64,000 nucleotides of DNA from Bullera alba (Eukaryota; Basidiomycota; Tremellomycetes; Tremellales; Bulleraceae): NCBI GenBank assembly GCA_001600095.1, contig BCIX01000003.1, positions 558,001-622,000 of the forward strand. The letters are read 5' to 3'. Position 1 is the first letter of the stretch; each line of letters begins with the position of its first letter. Under the pieces are notes generated by a model that saw only the letters and a program-made list of their open reading frames with translations, had not been told where the DNA came from and searched no databases. The position numbers and the translations under genes are program-made. This document shows, piece by piece, positions 55,755 through 64,000 of this stretch.

Positions 55755-58700
55755 CTAGTGAGCGGTACCGATCTCCGGCATTCCTTCCTCCAGAAGACTT
55801 CCCCACTCGTCCGCCTGTGTTGGCGGCGTGGACCTCTCCTTCCTCTCCTTCAGGCCCTGTGCCTCCCATGGCGCCAAGGCCGAGATCGCCTTTTTCCCCT
55901 TGGAGTGTCCCCTCATGACTGGCAGGTCGTCCTCGGAGTCACTCGAGTCCATCACCATAGGCCATTCCTCCCCCACCAAGACTTCCGGCGCTCCCCACCC
56001 CTTGACCAGCATTTTGGGCGGGGGCATTGTCGACCCTCTCAACTTGAGCGATCGAAGGGATGGCGTCGGTCTGTCCGGGTTGAACCTGTTCGATCGGGGT
56101 AGACCCGAGTTTCCGGAAGCCGATCGGACGAGCGGGTTGGATCGGAGGAAGCTGCCCGCGGCGAGATCGATCTTTCGAGCCAAAGTCGGTATCTTCCTCC
56201 CAGAGCTGGAGGATCTCTTTTGGTTGACCTTGATGGCGTCGAAGAAACTCTCGATATCGCGTCCAGTACCGCTCAACCCATTGGCATTCGCGCCATTGAT
56301 CGGGTTGGACCTCACGGATCGGATAGAGCCAGTGGGTGAAGAAGGCGCAGAACCGCCCCAGGGGAACTTGCCGGGCATGCTGATTCCCATTCCAGTCGTC
56401 GCCTTGGATCCACTACCGCCAGGCGAGCTCGCCGAGGGTGTGGAGGGCCTGGATTGATGAGACGACACCTCAACCACCACCATCACAGCTTCAGTCACGT
56501 CGTCTACCGCATGAGGAGTGATAGGGCCGTTCGAGTCGGAAGACGAAGCTCGTGAAGCGGTCGACTTCCTACTCTCCAAGACTGGGTGGGTTGGCGTTGG
56601 CGAGCCGACGTTGATCCTCGATGCCGACTTGGACTTGCGGACGGTGAGCGGCGATGACAAGTCGCTCGAGCCGGATCTGCTGGGAGGCGAGTTGTTGGCA
56701 GAGGTTGATCGAGCGAGTTTGACCTTGTACCTTCGCCTTGGGGACGTCGAGCTTTCTCCGGATAACTTCTTGAGCGTGATATCCCTGATTGCCGAGACAA
56801 AGCCCTCTTCCTCGCTCTCGCTCCCGCTCCAGCCTAAGTTCTTGGTGAAGCTCATGCCGGGTCGCAAATCGGTAGGGGAAGTGCTGCCCGAGCGAAGAAG
56901 TGCTGGACGACGCTTTGGCGAAGGCTCCTTGTTCAAGCTCGTGTTTGGCGAGAGGATCTTCGACTGGATAGCGGCTCGGACTAAGGGTTGAGAGATGTCC
57001 AAGTCGGAATCGGCGTCGATCTCGAGCTCGCTATCATCATCGATAGAATTGGCCTTTTTGCTGGGAGATCGCTTGATTGTCTCATCGAGACGTGGACTGC
57101 TTCGACCAGTGTATCTCCTCTCCGCGAAGGGCGGCGGGGTGAGAGGCGAGTTCATCGTGGTGATCTGATCGGCAACAGGAGTGTCGAGACTGATCTCATT
57201 CACGGGCACAGTGCCGGCGTTCTTGCTACCTGGAGTCGGGGTCGTCTCCTCGTCTTCAGTGAGCGTTGACGAGTTGTGTATCTCGTCGACGACTTGAGTT
57301 GGGGGTGTACGCTGAAGAGCGGAGAATGACGTGACACCAACCCGTCGAGTCGCCGGCATGACCGTCGGAGGAGGGGTATGCTGCCTCGAAGGTGGGACCG
57401 GGAATGAGAGCATGTCACCGACGCTGACAGCTGAATCGGTTCGTCGATGGGCACTGGCACCTTGACCATTCACGCTCGAAGCGGCAGATTGAGACCTGAG
57501 GTGAAGATCCCCTGGCAACATGTCGATACTGTCCGAATGAGCGTCTCTGAGCATGGCCGATGCGAGTAGTGGTTTGAGCACTTTGGGCTCCAAAGCCATG
57601 TGTTCGAACGGGTTGATGAGCTTGAACGGGGTGATGAGGTGGTCTGGGGTGTTGTACACGCCCAGGCCTTTGAGACTCGAGCTCGAGACCGCCGAGTCAT
57701 TGGTGAGCGGTGGCACCGAGAGGGATGGGGACGCGGGCAATGCGACTTCTGCCTGTTCTTCGAACACGGGCATCTCCTCGGCGAGCAGTTCGGGCGATGG
57801 AGGCGCGAGTTGAGGTGGCACCATGGGTGGGTTCTCGTCGATGATTGGCGATGGACCACTTCGTGGACTGAGACCCATGTCTTCACCCCAAGGCGCTCTG
57901 TTCATGGACTGGATGGGGGTCTCTGCGATCGAGCCCTCATCATCGCTCAGTGTCGAAAAGGCCGTGACGCTGGACTGCTTTGGTGTAGGAGCGGCCGAGG
58001 GAAGCAACGAGCTGTAGGCCGAATCCTGTGCCTCGAAAGTCGCTGTGAACGCCGGCTTGGCAGTGTTGAACTCTTCGGCATCACCGAAGTCGCTTCGCGA
58101 AGCGAGACTATCGGCTCCATCAGCCGAAACCGAGGAGAAGATTGTCGATGCGATGGACCCGATGGATGCTCGGACTGAAGGAGCGTAGGACAGAGCCGAG
58201 TTGCCGTCGCAAGAGGCCATCGAGCCGAGTGAGGGGTTGCGCAGTGCTGCTCGGAGTGATGACATTGGCGCGGCAGCATAAAAGGAGCAGTCGCTTCGGT
58301 CACTGATGCTGGGAACTCTGCTGGGCTGAAGTCGCTCGTCGTCGCTGGGGTTGCAAATCGATCCCTCGAACGAGAGTCGGCGGTTGTCTTCCGATAAGCT
58401 CTCGGCGATGCTGAGTTGGGATAGCCGTTTCGACATCTTGGGATAAGGTAGGGGTAGTGATTTGAAGTCTTCCCTCTCCTCTCCTCCTTCCATTCGGATC
58501 TCAGGGATGGACAGCCTCGACATGGGCATGAGCTCCAGACCGCGGTCGTCGCCAGATACTGATGATGGACCTGATCGACTGATGAGTGCCGACCCGAGAG
58601 CCTTGGAGGTCCGAAGAATGTCGTCTCTCAAGCCGGTAATAGACGAGGTGCTCAGCCTGTGTTCGGACTTTGCGAGGTGCAGCGGTGAAGGTGAATACAG

Positions 58701-59327
58701 TCCGTTGTCGCCTCTAGATTCTGGTGAGGACAGTGCCGAGTAGTTTGATGTCGGCGTTCCCCAGGCCAGGTTCAGACTCGTAGGTGCAGGCGAAACAGGT
58801 TCGTCGTCGAAACGGACCTTGGAGGATCGTCTGCGGGATGGGCTGGTGGATCCATCGGTCGAGAGGCTCCTGAAGGATGGCCCATAGTCGGTGTATCTGC
58901 CGACTACTAATGAGCTCGATGCTGATCGACCTGACCGCGACGGTGCAGCGGGATACGAATCGGCCGAGGACACGGATGAGGTCGAGGGTTTGCGCAGAAT
59001 AGACGCAGAAGGTAGCTTGCCTCGAGGCGAGATAGAGTCCTATTATACAACGTGAGTATGGGCAATCTCTATGCTCGCTATCGTATCACTTACCAGCGAG
59101 TTGTTCGACTGGAGCGAGATGATGGAGCTCCTGGCCGAGCCGCCCGGCGTGTTGAGCTCGAGTGTGGTCTGTCTCCTGCTCCATCTCCTCTCCCTCTTCG
59201 CTGCTCTCTCCCTTTCCTCCTCCTCCATCAGAGCCGCCTTGGCCAGCATCATCTTCTCCATGGGCGAGAGGTATGCTGCAGTGTCCATGGGGAAACGTGA
59301 AGATCCAGCTTCTGCAGACGCGAACAT
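55755..59327 (-). CDS. Long Ser/Pro-rich disordered protein, unknown
   Basis: Two exons (59327-59094 and 59039-55755) give 1172 residues. The start at 59327 is the first ATG giving a gene-like N-terminus (MFASAEAGSSRFPMDTAAYL); a frame extends further upstream without support. Residues 20-60 hold a charged helix (EKMMLAKAALMEEEERERAA). The bulk is Ser/Pro-rich with many SP sites, KVRFDDEP and scattered acidic patches. The C-terminus looks conserved: KMLVKGWGAPEVLVGEEWP, DSSDSEDDLPVMRG and ALAPWEAQG. There is no membrane segment or enzyme motif. SP-rich disordered proteins of this kind are often kinase-regulated cortical or cell-cycle factors, but no family can be named. The single long exon is unusual here. 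Confidence 0.8.
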
Positions 59328-61511
59328 ATTGGGTCGAGACCGAGCTAACTTTTGCTGGCAAGGAGTTGGATGAAACTGTGTTGATTTTGGCTCGGGGTAC
59401 AGGCACGGGTTTGATCCGGTTATCTCCTGCAATAGACTCCGAGATGACCGAGAGGGGGTGGATCAAAGCGGTGGTGAAGGGTGGTGGGTCTGGCGGTGTA
59501 CCTGCTTGGGATGCTCCGTCAGTACACGTGCTGAGAGTATGTAACTAGTCGATCTCGCGATCGAGCAGCTGTCTGTGACAGGAGGACGACTGGTGGAAAT
59601 TGTCGACGAGGCCGAATCGCTCTGCGGCTAGGGGTTTGCGGTTTGCGGAACATGAAACTGGACTCACTCTCTGATGCTATGAGCGAGGGGATAGAGTGTA
59701 CAGATTCAGTTGTTGTATCGTCGAGATAGGCTGTTGAGCTTGTCGATCCTGCGACAGCGTACGGCGGGGTCGGAGCTTGAGTTACAGTGGTGCGAAGGAT
59801 TTGAGGATGGCAGGCAAGAAGTATCGTTCGGTCGGTGGGGATGAGGTAGTGAAAGCAAGTTCGAATTCACTGTGGATGACACGAGAGCGAACGTTCGACG
59901 CACCCGCCTCCTGCGTGTGTCATGTGTCCTGGCGTGTCATCCATATCAGCTAGGAGGACGCTCGGATTACTACGCCTCACACCGTCGTGACCGCTTTCGA
60001 CGTTTGTGCAGTCGTCCTGCTCAGCGCCTCCTAATTTGTCTGTGAAATCTCCCTTGCCATTAGCCCTTTTCGTCGAGTTCAGTAGACTATGATCGAGGCA
60101 GGGCTAGGGTTGCGGCGGAGGCGGCGTAATGTCGATCTTTCCCGGGCTCGCGCTCTTCAAGCTCAGGGTGCGGTGTCACGGCACGGCCGGGTCAGGTCCC
60201 GTCCTTCCGCGTCGTGACGGCGCAGGCTCTGAGCCGGAGCCGTTAGCAGCGCTACTCGATTACGTTACCGCGACCGGGAAGGCGAGAACGCAATCACCGG
60301 GACCAACTGTGAGTCCCGTCCCAGGGAAAGTTTGCTGATGTAATGGCACCATAGCTTTTCCGAAACAATTGCGACTCTCAACCACTTCTCCACCTCCTCG
60401 TCCGCACGGGAGGATGCACATGTATGCCAAGCGCTGCTGCGACTCCCACATGCACCGAGGTCGGACGGATCGGTGGTGACACCTGATTGACCGGGACGGA
60501 AGCATGCCGACGGGTTTGTCTTGCTCTCATCGGCATTCGATCAACTGCCTCTGGCAACCTGATACGAGCTGATACACCACAGCAGCGAGGTACTGTCTGT
60601 CTGTACATCCTCTTAGATCTTCACGCCTCCGCCTCCGGTAGCAGGTTTGCCTTTTCGCGCCGGATGGGCGCAGATCTTCAAGCGATCAATCGAGTGTGAA
60701 ACCTCAGGCAGCCTCAGGCATGCATGCACAGTGTCCTCTCGCCTGCTCTGGCCTCACGCTATGTAGCCTCCCTCGTTTCCGTAGCATCTAGGATCAAGGT
60801 ACCCGCTCACGATGTGACCGGGACGCGTCGTAACGGGTCGTAACTAATCACCCTTACTAAATCCTCGCTCCGAGCCCGAAAGACAGACTCATCTCCCTGC
60901 CTGCCGTCCCGGTCACAGCGATCGCAATGTGAAAGACACCCGGGTTCCGGCTGGACCAGGCTGGACCCAGGCCAGCCCAGGCCCGCCACGGACTAATTCT
61001 CAGGACCCGAAGATGAGCGCTGCCGATCCTGGTCTCGCTATAATGTTACCGCTTTACGTTAAATGGTTAGTCACGGCAGAGAGCTGTTGATTTCGGCACT
61101 GGGAAGCCTCGCTGGCCTTCGCTGACCTCTGCTGACATGACCTCCAACTTTCCCGTGAGCCACAGTCATTCACATAAGCTTACATACACTTCGTTTCCCA
61201 CGAGCTAGCACGGGCTCCCACGAGCCAAGAGACGTGTTATCGGTCCTTGCCATACTCTGTGCGATAAGAACAGGTCACGCACATGTGCAATCGTTCAAGA
61301 TAGCGGCAGAGGTGCGACTCGTGGTTGCCACAATGGTACGACTGATAGCACATGGGTGTTGTTTGGATTGCTGACTGGGCTCATCCCGTTCCCGCAGATG
61401 GCGTTCGACTCCGACGCCTGCTTCTGTAATCGTTACATTGTGATTGATCAAAGTTGATATCACGATACGTGGCGTGCTCTGCAGAACACATACAGTGGTC
61501 CGCGACTGGAC
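59328..61511. other. Intergenic spacer of 2.2 kb
   Basis: It separates the Ser/Pro-rich gene from the transporter. Several short frames occur on both strands, the best at 60129-60338, but none has splice sites or gene-like composition. No RNA gene or mobile element is seen. Confidence 0.4.
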
Positions 61512-63349
61512 CTAGATCACGCGCTCGGGCAACTCGAACTCGTCCTGCCTTCCCCCACCTTTCACACGCTTGGCCAGTGCCATAATCCGCTTGGAGACGT
61601 ACTCTCCTCGTGCGAAGAGCAGTCCCACGACGGCGCTGCTGGCCAGACTGACCGCGACGAGGGAGACCAGTCCGGGAGATCCCGCCGAACCCCATACTCT
61701 CGCGCTCGGCGTGGTGTGGGATTGGTACAGCGCCGCACCGACAGTTGGACCGAGAGCAGCGCCAAGTCCTCGAGCGATGGAAAAGCCTAAATTCACACGT
61801 CAGCTGCAGTCGGGAGAGTGAATTCCAGCTTATACTTACCGCTGAAAAGCATAGTCTGTTGCTCTCTATCAGGACCGGCTATGGCGTGGGCACTTTGCGA
61901 CCACATGGCGGTGAAGCCACCCGTAGCCACACCGAACAAGACGGCGAACGGTGCAAAGACGGGCAGACCAACGGTACCGCCAAATCCCCACATCGTGAAG
62001 ACCAACAGACAACCGATACTCGAGCTCAGTGCCATTGCTGTAGGCGGGCTCATTCGCTATACGGAGTCAACACAGTCACTTGGTTCCTACTCACGTCTGA
62101 CAGGAAGCCCCAGAGGACTTGTGCGATAATGCAGCTGATATTGAAACCCGACAACAGGCCAGCGCCGGCAGTGGAATCCAAAGAGTCAGAGAATCGAGGC
62201 AGGAATAGGCCGACGTTGCTGGTCAAGAGTCAGCGGCGTGGAGGATGTTGCACTCACAAGTAGCCAAAGCCCTGGAGGAGAGTGGTGAGGAAACAGCCAA
62301 AGAATCCCGCATGCAGAAACGTGCTGAAGAACGGGGGCATGGGCATTCGAGCAACGTCTCTCGTGGCAGTGATGGGGATACGGGGGTTGATGAAGTGAAT
62401 AGCAATGCCCTATGACGATGTCAGACAGTACTGCTTACGGGATGGAAGGCCACTCACCCCAAGTACAGCTGTGGTCAGTGCGGTGATGCGGAGCAGCCAA
62501 GCCGAGCCCAGGTGGTCGATGGCATATTGATAGACAATTGGCATGAACTGAGTAGCGATCGTATGAGCGGGTTATCCATACTCAAGAATATCTTGATCTC
62601 GACTCACTGCACCGCCAACTCCTCCTCCAGCGAAGATGATGCCTGCGGCAGTGCCCTTCCGCTTATCAAACCACCTGAGAGTGTGCGTCAGCGAAGAATC
62701 AATAGCAGCGGATCAGGAGGCACGATGACTTACTCTGGGAGCCACCGTATGAAGGGGAACGAGCTCAGACATGCAGCAAGGCCTGGTCGGTGTCAGCTAA
62801 GTCGTGACTAGTCTGAACTGCCAACGTACCGGGGAGGACCCCCTGGAAGATCACCAAGAGCCACGTCCTCCTTGCGAAGCTCGCTCCAAACAGCGAGGCA
62901 CAGTACAGCAATAACCCGAACCAAAACGAGGGCTTGATCTGTCGTGGATACCGATTGTACATGTACAGTAGAGGTAGTCCAGTTGCATCTGAAAGTGTCA
63001 GGGTGAGCTGAACCCACAAGACAAGAGTGGCAACCCTTCACTTACAGCCTGCGAAGAGGGATAGCGTTCCGATGAGCGAGATTGTGGTTTCAGACGATTT
63101 GGAGAATGGCTAAGGCGGTCAGTACCGGATCATCCTGTAGTCCCGTGCGATAACCGCCCCGCTCACCTCTGTCGCCGCGTAGTACTTCAGAAACACACCA
63201 TTCGAGGCTAGAGGCCCCCATACCAGAACTTCCACTACGAAACTGGAAAGAACGAACAACCAGGCTTTGCGGCCAGTATCCACCGGAGGGAGAACCGGGA
63301 GCTGTCGCTCAGGCTGTCGGATAGTGAATGTCTCCGCCAATAGACTCAT
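61512..63349 (-). CDS. MFS transporter, monocarboxylate permease type
   Basis: Ten exons (63349-63167, 63109-63046, 62988-62830, 62782-62734, 62674-62608, 62547-62458, 62409-62258, 62218-62095, 62056-61840, 61786-61512) close in phase and give 459 residues with about 12 hydrophobic segments. Signature blocks: LVWGPLASNGVFLKYY in TM1, SLIGTLSLFAG, EWFDKRKGTAAGIIFAGGGV (the loop 4-5 motif of fungal MCH-type carriers), and GFLSDRMSPP between TM8 and TM9. The loop motif and lack of a sugar-porter signature place it with monocarboxylate/riboflavin-like carriers (MCT, SLC16 relatives) at the plasma membrane. The substrate cannot be read from the sequence. An upstream TTG codon in frame is not a start; ATG at 63349 is used. 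Confidence 0.87.
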
Positions 63350-64000
63350 CGTATGCTGGCGCGAGCCTAGGTTCAAAAGAGCTAAATATCAGCGCACGTC
63401 AAGTATGAACACCGGCAGCGACTGAGCGTTCCGAGACGAGCATAGAGGAAAATTCAGCACGACTCGGTCGGCTTTGACCGGTACGGTACGAGTACGGGTC
63501 AACTGATCAACTGGAATTCAGCCAGATCTATAATGGAACTCGGAATAAGATCATGGTCCTTTACCAAGTGGACGCCTGCTCGTATTTGCAGTGCGAGAGT
63601 AGTTCGATCAGGTTCACGTCGATCTGCTGGTGATGATGCTAAAAGGCGAAGGGAGAGAGAGACTCGGTGCAGCTTCTCTGACCAGTCTGAGTCTGACGAG
63701 CGTTGAGTAATCGTGCCTGATTTCCCTAGTCAGATCTAGTGCGCCCTGGTTCCGGTGTAACCAGCCATTAGGCGATGCGCAAGCGATGCTGATGCGGTGA
63801 TCATGGGAAGGAATTACGACGATCACACAGCAGCCAGCGATACAGCTCTCACAGCTGGCACGGGCATATGTAGAGCCCCCGAGCAGTGCAGCTTACTTGC
63901 TCACACGGGGTGTGTAGCTGCACGTAAGCTCAGAGCCAAGCCGACAACCCCCGAGTCCAGACTCTGAGGAAACACAATATTCTCCGCGTTTCATCTCCTC
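63350..64000. other. Presumed promoter of the transporter gene and window edge
   Basis: 650 bp with no supported gene. GAATTCAGCC and AGATC-type sequences occur, with no clear regulatory repeat. The last bases may belong to a gene outside the window. Confidence 0.35.

Noticed and set aside
60129..60338. 69-codon plus-strand frame in the 2.2-kb spacer
   Set aside because: Short, GC-driven and without splice or motif support.

Overview
The window is fungal nuclear DNA, most likely from a tremellomycete basidiomycete yeast (Cryptococcus/Kwoniella-like). Nearly every gene is cut by many short introns (about 40-70 bp, GTGAGT-type donors, CTNAY branch points just before the acceptor), genes lie on both strands with short spacers, and the families (Pat1, Hos3, Rsc4-like, Tfb5, FSFG nucleoporin, WW-MyTH4-RhoGAP) are those of a free-living fungus. 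Exon coordinates were worked out by hand from splice motifs and reading-frame phase. Models with more than about five exons whose phases all close are the most reliable. No database search was possible, so species and orthology are inferred.

Layout. 0-7 kb: the 3' part of a GNL1-type circularly permuted GTPase, a small secreted protein on the minus strand, a repeat-bearing spacer, and a Ser/Thr-rich single-pass membrane protein. 7.5-13.4 kb: four same-strand tandem copies of an unrecognised family (called YGWN here), three of them with identical exon phases. 14-18 kb: two disordered proteins of unknown role. 18-24 kb: a 58-bp tandem repeat, then a seven-exon FG nucleoporin. 24-26 kb: OHCU decarboxylase (urate breakdown) head-to-head with TFIIH subunit Tfb5. 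26-31 kb: decayed sequence, with a pseudogene carrying stops and frame switches, a Ty3/gypsy integrase remnant and several broken reading frames.

31-50 kb is a dense housekeeping block. Hos3-type histone deacetylase and an Rsc4-like double-bromodomain protein share one 656-bp promoter region, and a dienelactone hydrolase and PAT1 share another. These are followed by a receptor-like membrane protein whose signal peptide appears interrupted by a stop, and a WW-MyTH4-RhoGAP protein.

50-55.5 kb has no credible protein gene. It holds ten spaced units that share a tRNA-like A-box motif at the left, a conserved CGYTAYCAT motif followed by a T-run at the right, and in most units a TATA-like element 30-37 bp upstream. 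This looks like an array of RNA polymerase III noncoding RNA genes and is the main candidate for an undescribed system. 55.7-64 kb: a long Ser/Pro-rich protein of unknown role, a 2.2-kb spacer and a ten-exon monocarboxylate-type MFS transporter.
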